Positions 1 through 7,347 of a DNA stretch of 64,000 bases are shown here, in pieces. The DNA is from Paractinoplanes abujensis (lineage in GTDB: Bacteria; Actinomycetota; Actinomycetes; Mycobacteriales; Micromonosporaceae): assembly GCF_014204895.1 (NCBI RefSeq), contig NZ_JACHMF010000001.1, positions 7,440,001 to 7,504,000 of the forward strand, in the 5' to 3' direction. Position 1 is the stretch's first letter, and every line of letters begins with the position of its first letter. Under the pieces are notes generated by a model, which was given only the letters and a program-made list of their open reading frames with translations, ran no database searches and was not told the origin of the DNA. The translations under genes and the position numbers were made by a program.

Positions 1-517
1 CGAAGCTCCGGCCGGGCTGGGCCACTGCGTGCTCGGCCTCGTCAGGCGTCAGCGCCAGCAGCAGGCCGCCGACCGCGGGATCGTCGGAGCCGGTGACCCG
101 CAGGACCAGGGCGGACTCGGCGACCGGCGTGGTGGTGCCAGCCGGTTCGTCGAGGCGCAGCAGGTCGACCCGATTGCCCGCCTCGACCAGGGCCAGCGCC
201 GCCGGATCAGCCAGACGGACGGGAACGCCGACGCTGCCCGCCGGGACCTGCCCGCCCTGGCCCACCGGCGCTGAAGCCGTCGGCGTCTTGACGGCGGGCA
301 CCGTGAACGCCGGTGGGGCGGCGCACTCGCCCTCACTGGAAGGGGACCACGCCGTCAGAGCGGCGGAAACCAGCAGGATCGCGACAATGACGAGGCGTAA
401 CAGCTTGCCGCGAGCCGGCCGGCGCCAGCGCACAGGATCGAGGCGCCCATCGCCGCGGTCGCGGCTGGATGATCCCGGCGCCTTGGGGAGGGCAGTATCC
501 AACCTGGTCCTGCCCAT
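1..517 (-). CDS. CpaB/RcpC-like SAF-domain protein (partial, 5' part)
   Basis: An open frame runs from the ATG at 517 to the left edge without a stop (172 complete codons); the C-terminus lies outside the window. The N-terminus is polar and Arg-rich, followed by one membrane segment at about residues 38-57 (LLRLVIVAILLVSAALTAW). The later segment PAGSVGVPVRLADPAALAL, followed by AGNRVDLL, resembles the RcpC/CpaB domain of Flp/Tad pilus assembly proteins, often annotated in actinobacteria as SAF-domain or 'FlgA-like'. It is probably a membrane-anchored, outward-facing protein. A pilus role is family knowledge only; no other tad genes are visible here. Overlapping frames on both strands of this stretch are shadows. 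Confidence 0.7.
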   Translation of the reverse strand, partial: MGRTRLDTALPKAPGSSSRDRGDGRLDPVRWRRPARGKLLRLVIVAILLVSAALTAWSPSSEGECAAPPAFTVPAVKTPTASAPVGQGGQVPAGSVGVPVRLADPAALALVEAGNRVDLLRLDEPAGTTTPVAESALVLRVTGSDDPAVGGLLLALTPDEAEHAVAQPGRSF

Positions 518-607
518 CGGCCATGCCCCTTCCGTTCGCCCTGACGTCGCGGTCTTGCGGCGCCGGGGCGGACGTTAGGCGAGGCGGGAGATCGTTCGCT
601 CGAGCCC

Positions 608-633
608 TGTGGATAACCCGGAATTGTGGATAA
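608..633 (+). promoter_or_regulatory. Pair of perfect DnaA boxes
   Basis: TGTGGATAA occurs at 608-616 and again at 625-633. This is the exact reverse complement of the classical DnaA box TTATCCACA. Both sites have the same orientation and their starts are 17 bp apart. They lie about 90 bp upstream of the start of the CpaB-like gene. DnaA binding, titration or regulation is inferred. Confidence 0.55.
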
Positions 634-681
634 CTCGGGGGTGGGCTCGCGGATGGCGTACCTTCACAAAGCCCCCCGGGT

Positions 682-772
682 GGGTGGTCCAGGGGGAGGG
701 CCGTGGTGGGTGGTCCAGGGGGAGGGCCGTGGTGGGTGGTCCAGGGGGAGGGCCGTGGTGGGTGGTCCAGGG
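682..772. repeat. 26-bp G-rich tandem repeat, about 3.5 copies
   Basis: The core GGTCCAGGGGGAGGGCCGTG recurs with GGTCC at 686, 712, 738 and 764, an exact 26-bp period. The first three units are identical and the last decays after GGTCCAGGGGG. The plus strand is very G-rich. A minisatellite that could vary in copy number is likely. Confidence 0.85.
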
Positions 773-850
773 GGTGGACCTGGTGGGGCCAGGGACGCGT
801 GACTGGGTGTTGGCGAGGGTTGCGCGGCTACTCGGCGTGTGGCGGAAGTA

Positions 851-900
851 GCGAGCGGCGGCCGGGAGTGGCGAGCGGCTGCCGGGAGTGGTGAGCGGCT
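851..900. repeat. 20-bp tandem repeat, 2.5 copies
   Basis: Units at 851-870 and 871-890 read GCGAGCGGCGGCCGGGAGTG with one change (GGCG to GGCT). A half unit follows at 891-900. Confidence 0.7.
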
Positions 901-1043
901 GCGCGGCGTTCGGCGGGGGACGGCGAGCGGTTGACCGGCGTGGGCCTGGACGGGTGACCGGCGCGGCGGGCGGCGGGCCGGTGGTCAGGGCACAGCGAAC
1001 CGCGCCGGGTTGAGGGGGCGCCGGCGCGGTTCGTGGGGTGCGG

Positions 1044-1409
1044 TCAGGACGCGGCGGGGGTTTTCGAGCTGCTCGACGACGACGAGGACGACGTCGTGGT
1101 GGACGAGGACGTCGACGAGCTGGCCGGCGAGGACGACGAGGACGTGGACGAGGAGTCACTCGTGGACGTGCTCGTGGAGGCGTCCTTCTTCGTGGACTCG
1201 TTGCCGCCGGACTTCTCGGCGCTCACGTTGCCGGAGCGGGAGTCGTTTCGGTAGAAGCCCGAACCCTTGAAGACGATGCCGACCGAGTTGAAGACCTTGC
1301 GGAGTTTGCCCTGGCAGTTCGGGCACTCGGTCAGTGCCGGGTCGGAGAACGACTGCACGGCCTCGAGCTGGTGTCCGCACTCGGTGCAGGCGTACTGGTA
1401 GGTAGGCAC
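1044..1409 (-). CDS. FmdB-family zinc-ribbon protein (Ruc/Rv0991c-like)
   Basis: A 121-residue protein starts at the GTG at 1409, preceded by GGAGGAGCC. An upstream ATG would add 27 residues and overrun the operator. The N-terminus MPTYQYACTECGHQLEAV is typical of the FmdB family. Four cysteines (C8, C11, C29, C32) form two CxxC knuckles that should bind zinc. After residue ~60 the chain is a disordered Ser/Thr-rich tail with long serine runs. The position next to 5-FCL matches M. tuberculosis Rv0991c, described as the redox-regulated chaperone Ruc. The CIRCE-type element just upstream supports a heat-shock role. Equivalence to Ruc is inferred from synteny, architecture and regulation. Confidence 0.85.
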   Translation of the reverse strand: MPTYQYACTECGHQLEAVQSFSDPALTECPNCQGKLRKVFNSVGIVFKGSGFYRNDSRSGNVSAEKSGGNESTKKDASTSTSTSDSSSTSSSSSPASSSTSSSTTTSSSSSSSSSKTPAAS

Positions 1410-1433
1410 GGCTCCTCCGGATCTGGTCGGCTG

Positions 1434-1460
1434 CTGGCACTCGCCAACTCCGAGTGCCAA
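1434..1460 (-). promoter_or_regulatory. CIRCE-type HrcA operator
   Basis: On the minus strand the sequence reads TTGGCACTC, a 9-nt spacer, then GAGTGCCAG. The CIRCE consensus is TTAGCACTC-N9-GAGTGCTAA. Spacer length is exact. The two internal departures (A to G, T to C) compensate each other, so the inverted repeat is preserved. It ends 25 nt upstream of the FmdB GTG start, the expected place for an HrcA operator over the promoter or transcription start. Confidence 0.8.
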
Positions 1461-1504
1461 TGTTGCGCCATCGGAGGTCATTTCGTCCACTCGACCCCGC
1501 GGCT

Positions 1505-1619
1505 GAGGGCCGAGCGGCAGATCAGGCGAGGGCCGGGCGGCAGTTCAAGTGAGGGCCGGGCGGCAGTTCAAGTGAGGGCCGGGCGGCAGTTCAAGTGAGG
1601 GCCGGGCGGCCGGCTCAGG
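1505..1619. repeat. 23-bp tandem repeat, about 5 copies, entering the 5-FCL 3' end
   Basis: Three identical units (1528-1550, 1551-1573, 1574-1596) have the core GAGGGCCGGGCGGCAGTTCA. A degenerate copy precedes them (1505-1527) and a diverged one follows (1597-1619). The last copy covers the TGA stop of the cyclo-ligase gene, so the repeat spans a gene end and the spacer to fmdB. Confidence 0.85.
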
Positions 1620-2229
1620 TGTCGAAAACGGTCAGGCCGCCGCCGGGGGTGATCGCCGCGTGGACGGGGCGGTCGTGGGGTTCGGACGGCACGTGGTCGA
1701 GCAGTTCGCCGTCGTGCAGCAACGCCACCACGTACGTGTCCGCGCTCAGGCGGGCCAGCGCCCGGTCGTAGGAGCCGCCGCCGCGGCCCATGCGTACGCC
1801 GCGGCGGTCGACCGCGAGGGCGGGCACGAAGACGATCCGGGCCTCGGTGACGGCCGTGACCCCGAGCCGGGGGCTGTCGGGTTCGCGCAGCCCGTGGGGG
1901 CCGTCGACCAGACGCGAAGGGGTGGCGGACGGATACGCGGCCCAGTCGAGGTCGTTGTCCGGAAGGAGGACGGGCAACAGGACCCGGGCGTGGGCGGCGA
2001 GCGACGGCACCAGGCCGGGCCCGCCCGGTTCGCGACCCACCGGCACGTACGCCGCCACCAGCACTGAACGGTCCTCACGGCGTACGAGGGAAAGGGCTTG
2101 ATCTTGAATGGTGACGGCGGCGGCAGCCAACGCGGAGGACGTCAGGGCGCGACGGGATGTGAGGAGACGATCGCGGAGCGCCAGCTTGGCGGCGCGAGAT
2201 CTTTCCGCATCACGGGTTAAATCGGGCAC
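1615..2229 (-). CDS. 5-formyltetrahydrofolate cyclo-ligase
   Basis: Converts 5-formyl-THF to 5,10-methenyl-THF with ATP hydrolysis in cytosolic one-carbon metabolism. From the GTG at 2229 (AAAAGGGGGTG upstream) the protein is 204 residues, a normal size. An ATG at 2265 would add 12 residues without homology-like character. Diagnostic parts are KLALRDRLLTSRR near the N-terminus and the late block VPALAVDRRGVRMGRGGGSYDRAL, where RMGRGGGSYDR is the family signature. It is divergent from the diguanylate cyclase gene, with about 80 bp between the starts. The 23-bp repeat array overlaps its stop. Confidence 0.92.
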   Translation of the reverse strand: MPDLTRDAERSRAAKLALRDRLLTSRRALTSSALAAAAVTIQDQALSLVRREDRSVLVAAYVPVGREPGGPGLVPSLAAHARVLLPVLLPDNDLDWAAYPSATPSRLVDGPHGLREPDSPRLGVTAVTEARIVFVPALAVDRRGVRMGRGGGSYDRALARLSADTYVVALLHDGELLDHVPSEPHDRPVHAAITPGGGLTVFDT

Positions 2230-2242
2230 GCAACACCCCCTT

Positions 2243-2270
2243 TTGAAAAGCGGCAAACGGTGCACACTAT
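2243..2270 (+). promoter_or_regulatory. Candidate promoter for the diguanylate cyclase operon
   Basis: TTGAAA (2243-2248) and CACTAT (2265-2270) are separated by 16 bp in the divergent spacer. The predicted start would leave a leader of about 35 nt before the GTG at 2311 and its GGGAGG ribosome site. This is a consensus reading by eye only. Confidence 0.35.
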
Positions 2271-2310
2271 GTCAGCATCGCTCCAAAGAGGGCCACTCCC
2301 GGGAGGATGC

Positions 2311-4293
2311 GTGACGCTGCGTGGCCGGCTCACCACCGCCTTCCTGGTGGTCGTGCTCGGTCCGGTGCTGCTCGGGTCCATCTTCGTCGCGGTCACGGTT
2401 GCCACGGTTTCCCGGGACCGGATCGCCGAGCGGCTCGACCATGCCGCTACAACGGTGCAGACCGGGATGGCGGCGGCGTGCCGGCAGTTGCAGGCGGCGG
2501 CCGACGCGGTGGCGGTGGTCCCCCCGGACGACCGATCGGCGGTCGCGGCCCAGCTGATCACTCGCGGCCTGGCCTCCGACATCAAGATCGTCAGCGCGGC
2601 GATGGCGCGCTCGGGTGGGACGACGGTGCCGGCGCCACGCCCGGTGGAGTTCACCGGCTGGCAGGACTGCTCGGCGCCCACGGGCGGACCGGTTACCGCG
2701 ATCGCCGCCCGGTCGGTCGCCGGTCCCGAGACGATCACCGCCGCGCAGGCCGTCGACCAGGCTTTTCTGGCCCGGCTGGCCGCCGCCAGCGGCACCGACG
2801 TGCGGCTGACGGGCGACCGGCCGAGCGGGGAACACCGTCGCCTGAGCGCCAAGCCCGGGCAGCCCCTGCCGCTCACGCTGACCGTGCCACCGGGCAAACC
2901 CACCTTCCTGTACGCGCTGCTGCCTGCGGTGGTGCTGGCCGTCGCGCTGGCCGCGGTGCTGGTGGCGCGCTGGCTGGCCTACTCCACGACCCGGCCCCTG
3001 GGCGAGCTGGCCTGGGCCGCCGATCGGGTGGCCGACGGCGACCTGAACACCCGGGTGCCGATCCTGCGGGCCGACGAGCTGGGCCGGCTCGCCGCGACCT
3101 TCAACCGGATGACGCGCGAGCTGCAGGCGTACGTGCAGGCGCTGACGGCCAGCCGCGATCAGTTGCGCGGGCACCTGGCGATCCTGGGCGAGACGTTGTC
3201 CAGCACCCATGACCTGCACCGGATTCTGCAGGTCATCCTGCGTACGGCCCTGGCCGCGACGGGGGCCCGGGCGGGTCTGGTGCTGCTGCTCGACCCGGCC
3301 ACCGATCAGCTGGTCGCCCGGTGCGGGGTGGGGCTGCCGGGCGACTGGGACGTGCCCGACACCGAGCTGATCAAGCGTCGGCTGCCCGTCGGTCAGGGTG
3401 TGCTCGGCTCGGTCGCCGCCACCGGGGAACCGCGGCGGGGGCAGGGTTCGCCGGTGTCGGCCGAGCCGCCCTGCCTGACGTACGTGGCCGTGCCGATCTG
3501 CGCTCCCGCGGTGGCCGAGGAGCCGGGCGATCCGCTGCCCCAACCGGCCACGCTCGGGGTGCTCGCCCTCTACGACCGGGTCGGCGGGGACGCGTTCGAC
3601 GACGCCGACTTGCACACCTTGCGTACGTTCGCCGGGCAGGCCGGAGTGGCTGTGCACAACGTACGGATGCACGAGGAGGCGCAGCGGCTGTCGCTGACCG
3701 ACCCCCTGACCGGGTTGTGGAACTACCGCTACCTGCGGGAATCCCTGCGCCGGGAGGTGGAGCGGGCCAGCCGGTTCGGGCGCATGCTCGCCGTCCTGGT
3801 GCTCGACCTCGACCACTTCAAGGAGGTGAACGACACGTACGGGCATGCGGCCGGGGACGCGGTGCTGGGCGAGTTCGCCCGGCGGATCCGGGTCGGGCTG
3901 CGCGAGGTCGATGTGGCGTTCCGCCAGGGCGGCGAGGAGTTCGTGGTGCTGCTGCCGGAGACCGACGCGTACGGCGGGGCGATCGTCGCCGAACGGCTCG
4001 GCGCGGCGGTGCGGGGCCGTCCGGTGGCCGTCGACGCTGTCCAGATCCCGATCACCGTGTCGATCGGAGTGGCGGTCTATCCCGAGCACGGCGAGAATTC
4101 GGTGCAGGTGCTCGCGGCCGCCGACCGCGCGCTGTACGCGGCCAAGAACGCGGGCCGCGACACGTACCGGTTGGCGGAGCCCGCAGATGTGACGAAGTCA
4201 GGGGTTTCTTCTGGTGATCATGAAGGAAACTTTGATCAGGCGACGGCCGTCCCGGGTGGGTTACGACCGCAGCAACACAGGCGCGGCCGCTAG
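2311..4293 (+). CDS. Membrane diguanylate cyclase (HAMP-GAF-GGDEF)
   Basis: A 660-residue protein starts at GTG 2311 (GGGAGG four bases upstream), not at the upstream ATG in the same frame. It has a membrane segment at about 5-30, an extracytoplasmic sensor of ~170 residues, a second segment at about 199-225, HAMP (TTRPLGELAWAADRVADGDL), GAF at about 300-450 and C-terminal GGDEF. The active-site loop is G540-G-E-E-F, with DPLTGLWNYRYL and LDLDHFKEVNDTYGH for metal and substrate. R531-E-V-D534 sits five residues before the loop, the canonical c-di-GMP inhibitory I-site. It should therefore make c-di-GMP and be product-inhibited. Only 39 bp separate it from galU, so co-transcription with the division locus is likely. 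Confidence 0.92.
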   Translation: MTLRGRLTTAFLVVVLGPVLLGSIFVAVTVATVSRDRIAERLDHAATTVQTGMAAACRQLQAAADAVAVVPPDDRSAVAAQLITRGLASDIKIVSAAMARSGGTTVPAPRPVEFTGWQDCSAPTGGPVTAIAARSVAGPETITAAQAVDQAFLARLAAASGTDVRLTGDRPSGEHRRLSAKPGQPLPLTLTVPPGKPTFLYALLPAVVLAVALAAVLVARWLAYSTTRPLGELAWAADRVADGDLNTRVPILRADELGRLAATFNRMTRELQAYVQALTASRDQLRGHLAILGETLSSTHDLHRILQVILRTALAATGARAGLVLLLDPATDQLVARCGVGLPGDWDVPDTELIKRRLPVGQGVLGSVAATGEPRRGQGSPVSAEPPCLTYVAVPICAPAVAEEPGDPLPQPATLGVLALYDRVGGDAFDDADLHTLRTFAGQAGVAVHNVRMHEEAQRLSLTDPLTGLWNYRYLRESLRREVERASRFGRMLAVLVLDLDHFKEVNDTYGHAAGDAVLGEFARRIRVGLREVDVAFRQGGEEFVVLLPETDAYGGAIVAERLGAAVRGRPVAVDAVQIPITVSIGVAVYPEHGENSVQVLAAADRALYAAKNAGRDTYRLAEPADVTKSGVSSGDHEGNFDQATAVPGGLRPQQHRRGR

Positions 4294-4332
4294 TCTCGCG
4301 GCATACCACGGGCAGGACCGAGTGAAGGTGCG

Positions 4333-5256
4333 GTGACCTTGATGACCACGAACGCGCATGCGTCCGGCCGTCGGGCGGTAAAGGCCGTCATCCCGGCCGC
4401 GGGCATGGCGACCCGGTTCCTGCCGGCCACCAAGGCCGTGCCGAAGGAACTGCTGCCCGTGGTCGACCGGCCCGTCCTGCAGTACATCGTGGAGGAGGCC
4501 GCGGCCGCCGGCATCACCGACGTCCTGCTGGTCACCGGGCGTGGCAAGACCTCGATGGTCGACCACTTCGACCGCCGGCCCGACGTCGAGGCCCGGCTGG
4601 AGGAGAAGGGCGACACCAAGCGGCTGGCCGAGGTGCGGCGCACCAGCGAGCTGGCCGACATCTACACCGTGCGCCAGGGTGAGGCGCTCGGGCTCGGCCA
4701 CGCGGTCGGCACCGCCGCGTCGCACGTGGGCGACAACGCGTTCGCGGTGCTGCTCGGTGACGAGTTCGTCGAGCTGGACAAGCCCTTGCTGCCCGCCATG
4801 CTCGACCTGCAGGCCCGTACGGGGGGAATTGTTCTGGCCCTGGGCGAGGTGAAGCCGGAGGAGACGTCGCGCTACGGCATCGCGTCGGTCAACCCGTCGG
4901 CCGAGGGCGACGACATCGTCGAGGTGACCGGGCTGGTCGAGAAGCCCGACCCCGAGGAGGCGCCGAGCAACCTGGCCGTGCTCGGGCGTTACATCCTGCC
5001 GGCGAGCATCTTCGAGGCGATCGAGAACACCAAGCCGGGCAGCGGCGGCGAGATCCAGCTGACCGACGCCATGGCGCAGCTGCTGGCCGACGGGGTGCCC
5101 GTGCACGCCGTCGTCTATCGCGGGCACCGCTACGACACCGGCATGCCGCTGGGCTACCTGCAGACGGTGGTCATGCTGGCCGCGAAGCGCGATGATCTGG
5201 GCGAGGAGTTCCGGAGCTGGCTGGCCGAGTTCGTCGCAGGCGGTGCGAAAGGATGA
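4333..5256 (+). CDS. galU: UTP-glucose-1-phosphate uridylyltransferase
   Basis: Makes UDP-glucose from UTP and glucose-1-phosphate for cell-wall and exopolysaccharide precursors. The 307-residue length is typical. The nucleotidyltransferase motif is AVIPAAGMATRFLPATKAVP followed by KELLPVVDRPVLQYIVEEA; LLGDEFVEL and the late GGEIQLTDAM also match GalU. Start GTG 4333 has AAGGTG just upstream; an in-frame ATG at 4342 is the alternative. The 3' end overlaps the next gene by ATGA (5253-5256), indicating translational coupling. Linkage to glp/moeA and rimJ matches the mycobacterial and corynebacterial order. Confidence 0.95.
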   Translation: MTLMTTNAHASGRRAVKAVIPAAGMATRFLPATKAVPKELLPVVDRPVLQYIVEEAAAAGITDVLLVTGRGKTSMVDHFDRRPDVEARLEEKGDTKRLAEVRRTSELADIYTVRQGEALGLGHAVGTAASHVGDNAFAVLLGDEFVELDKPLLPAMLDLQARTGGIVLALGEVKPEETSRYGIASVNPSAEGDDIVEVTGLVEKPDPEEAPSNLAVLGRYILPASIFEAIENTKPGSGGEIQLTDAMAQLLADGVPVHAVVYRGHRYDTGMPLGYLQTVVMLAAKRDDLGEEFRSWLAEFVAGGAKG

Positions 5257-6560
5257 CGGCCACGGCCGATGCCGAGGCGGCCGCCAACGAGCTGATGCCT
5301 CTTGCCGAATACCTGGGCAGCGTGCTGCGCAGGCTTCGCGCGCTGCCTCCGCTCGACCTCGACCTCACCCAGGCCCACGGCAACGTGCTGGCCAACGACG
5401 TGCTCGCGCCGCACCCCTACCCGGCCTTCGACCAGGCCGCGATCGACGGGTACGCGGCCCGCTGGGAAGACCTGTCCGGGGCCGGACGTGTCGGCTCCCA
5501 CCCGTCGTTCGGGCGGTTCGAGGGCGGGCGGCCGGTGCGGCTCAACGTCGTGGGTGACCTGGGGGCGGCCAGCTGGCGTCCCGTACGTCTCAACCCCGGC
5601 ACCTGCTTCTCGGTGGCGGCCGGGGCGCCGCTGCCCATCGGCTCCGACGTGGTCGTGCCCGTGCACTGGACCGATCAGGGCATGGCCGCCGTTGAGATCC
5701 AGCACGCACCCAAGCGGGGATCCGGCGTACGGCGAGCCGGTGACGAAGTGGCCGCGGGCCAGGTGCTCGCGCCGGCCGGGGCGTACGTGACCCCGGCCAT
5801 GGTGGCCACGTTCGCCGCCTCCGGCATCGGGCACGTCGTGGTGCGGCCCAGCCCGCGTGTCGTGGTCGTGGCGACCGGTGACGAGCTGGTCGACGTGGGC
5901 CGGCCCAGCCAGCCCGGGCAGGTCGTGGACGCCAACTCGCACGCGCTGACGGCGGCCGCGGTCGAGGCGGGCGCCCTGGCGTACCGGATCGGGATCTGCG
6001 ACGACGACCCGGAGGGACTGCGCGGCCTGCTGGAGGACCAGACCCTGCGGGCCGATCTGATCATCACCACCGGTGGCACCGGCACCGGCCCCGGCGACAT
6101 GCTGCGGCGGGTGCTGTCCCGGCGGGACCCCGGCCGTGGCGCCGTCGAATTCACCGACGTCGCGCTCAGCCCCGGCGCCACCCTCGGTTTCGGCACGGTC
6201 GGCGGCGAGGAAGTGCCCGTCGTCTGCCTGCCCGGCGAGCCCGGCTCGGCCCTGATCGGCTTCGAGGTGCTGGCCCGGCCGGTCATCCAGCTGCTGGCCG
6301 GAGCCGAACCCGTCTTCCGGACGAGTGTGAAGGCGCACCTGCTGGAGACGATCTCCTCCCCGGGCGGCCTGCGCGAATTCCGTCCCGCGCACGTGGCGGA
6401 ACGGCGCGGCGGGGGACATACGGTGCAGCCGCTGGCCGGTGGGCCGTACACTCTCTCCGGCCTGGCCGAGGCCAACGGACTGCTGGTGCTCGGTGAGCGG
6501 GTCACCACGGCGGCCGCCGGCTCGACCGTTGATGTGCTGCTTTTCGACCGGAGGCGATAG
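5253..6560 (+). CDS. glp: MoeA/gephyrin-like protein, probable divisome Glp
   Basis: A 435-residue protein of the MoeA/gephyrin-E fold. VLANDVLAPHPYPAFDQAAIDGYA is the MoeA N-terminal signature, ITTGGTGTGPGDM the diverged MPT-binding loop (usual GGVSVGD), and CLPGEPGSALIGFEVLARP the late MoeA motif. By family it could ligate molybdate to molybdopterin. However, the galU-X-rimJ-membrane-protein order is that of Corynebacterium glutamicum glp, whose product partners with the receptor GlpR at the divisome. The membrane partner is two genes downstream here. I favour a Glp role; a molybdenum-cofactor role cannot be excluded from sequence. No molybdoenzyme gene is nearby. Confidence 0.8.
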   Translation: MTATADAEAAANELMPLAEYLGSVLRRLRALPPLDLDLTQAHGNVLANDVLAPHPYPAFDQAAIDGYAARWEDLSGAGRVGSHPSFGRFEGGRPVRLNVVGDLGAASWRPVRLNPGTCFSVAAGAPLPIGSDVVVPVHWTDQGMAAVEIQHAPKRGSGVRRAGDEVAAGQVLAPAGAYVTPAMVATFAASGIGHVVVRPSPRVVVVATGDELVDVGRPSQPGQVVDANSHALTAAAVEAGALAYRIGICDDDPEGLRGLLEDQTLRADLIITTGGTGTGPGDMLRRVLSRRDPGRGAVEFTDVALSPGATLGFGTVGGEEVPVVCLPGEPGSALIGFEVLARPVIQLLAGAEPVFRTSVKAHLLETISSPGGLREFRPAHVAERRGGGHTVQPLAGGPYTLSGLAEANGLLVLGERVTTAAAGSTVDVLLFDRRR

Positions 6561-7193
6561 ATGCTGGGGTCCACACCCGGGTGGCCCGCTGTGCTGGCGG
6601 ACGGCCCGGTGGTGTTAAGGCCCTACAAGCGCGGCGACGGCCGGGCCTGGTCCGAGGTGCGGATCGCCAACCAGGAGTGGCTCGCTCCCTGGGAGTCGGC
6701 GCCGCCGGGCCCGTGGTCCGAGATGAACTCCACGCGCGCCTTCGGCTACGTCTACGCCGACATGAAGCGGGCCGCGCGGCGTGGCGACAGCATGCCGTTC
6801 GCGGTCTGCCTGCGGGAATCCGACGGCAGCGAACGGCTCGTGGGCCACATCAACCTGGGCAACATCGTCCGCAGAGCGTTCAGTTCCGCGTACGCCGGAT
6901 ACTGGGTCGACCACCGGGTGGCCGGCCGCGGAGTCATCCCGACCGCCCTCGCGCTCGCCGTCGACCATGCTTTCGGCCCCGGTGGGCTGCACCGCATCGA
7001 GGTCAACATCCGGCCCGAAAATCGTCCGTCGCGCCGCGTGGTGGAGAAGCTGGGCTTCCGGGAAGAGGCCTACCACCAGCGCTACATGCACATCGACGGC
7101 GGCTGGCGCGACCACCTCGGCTACGCGTTGACCAGCGAGGAGGTCGCCGCGGAGGGCGGCCTGATGGCCCGGTGGCGGCGCGTCCGGGCCTGA
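6561..7193 (+). CDS. rimJ: RimJ-like GNAT N-acetyltransferase
   Basis: A 210-residue GNAT acetyltransferase of the RimJ/RimL type, which acetylates protein N-termini such as ribosomal proteins. Visible features are GPVVLRPYKRGDGRAWSEVR at the start, GHINLGNIV and GYWVDHRVAGRGVIPTALAL (acetyl-CoA loop), then HRIEVNIRPENRPSRRVVEK and LGFREE, the classic RimJ block. The ATG directly follows the TAG of the previous gene, so the two are co-transcribed. The substrate is not predictable from sequence. Its position between glp and the SepX/GlpR-like gene is conserved in actinobacteria. Confidence 0.9.
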   Translation: MLGSTPGWPAVLADGPVVLRPYKRGDGRAWSEVRIANQEWLAPWESAPPGPWSEMNSTRAFGYVYADMKRAARRGDSMPFAVCLRESDGSERLVGHINLGNIVRRAFSSAYAGYWVDHRVAGRGVIPTALALAVDHAFGPGGLHRIEVNIRPENRPSRRVVEKLGFREEAYHQRYMHIDGGWRDHLGYALTSEEVAAEGGLMARWRRVRA

Positions 7194-7347
7194 AACCGGT
7201 GTGCCTTATTGATCCTCACAGCTCGACGCGCGGCGCGTCGGGCGTATTTCCGCAGCTCGCGGCCGTAATCTCGGGGAGATTGGGTCTTGCGGACCGCCTT
7301 GTGAACGTGCACGAGCGGACCGCCCACAGCTGACGGGAGGGGTGAGG

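Larger units (their letters stand above)
518..1043. other. 526-bp noncoding interval with DnaA boxes and tandem repeats
   Basis: I see no convincing gene here. Open frames in this stretch translate the G-rich repeats into Pro/Arg- or Gly/Trp-rich low-complexity sequence. The interval holds two perfect DnaA-box 9-mers (608-633), a 26-bp tandem repeat (682-772) and a shorter 20-bp repeat (851-900). It is the upstream region of the minus-strand CpaB-like gene and the downstream region of the minus-strand FmdB gene. Confidence 0.7.

Noticed and set aside
682..772. Possible CRISPR array
   Set aside because: Repeats are directly abutting with no unique spacers, and there are no cas genes. The same applies to the arrays at 1505, 11590 and 16390.
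575..1159. Minus-strand 194-residue Pro/Arg-rich frame
   Set aside because: It reads through the minisatellites and the 3' end of fmdB in the wrong frame. The translation is low complexity, with no ribosome site or family.
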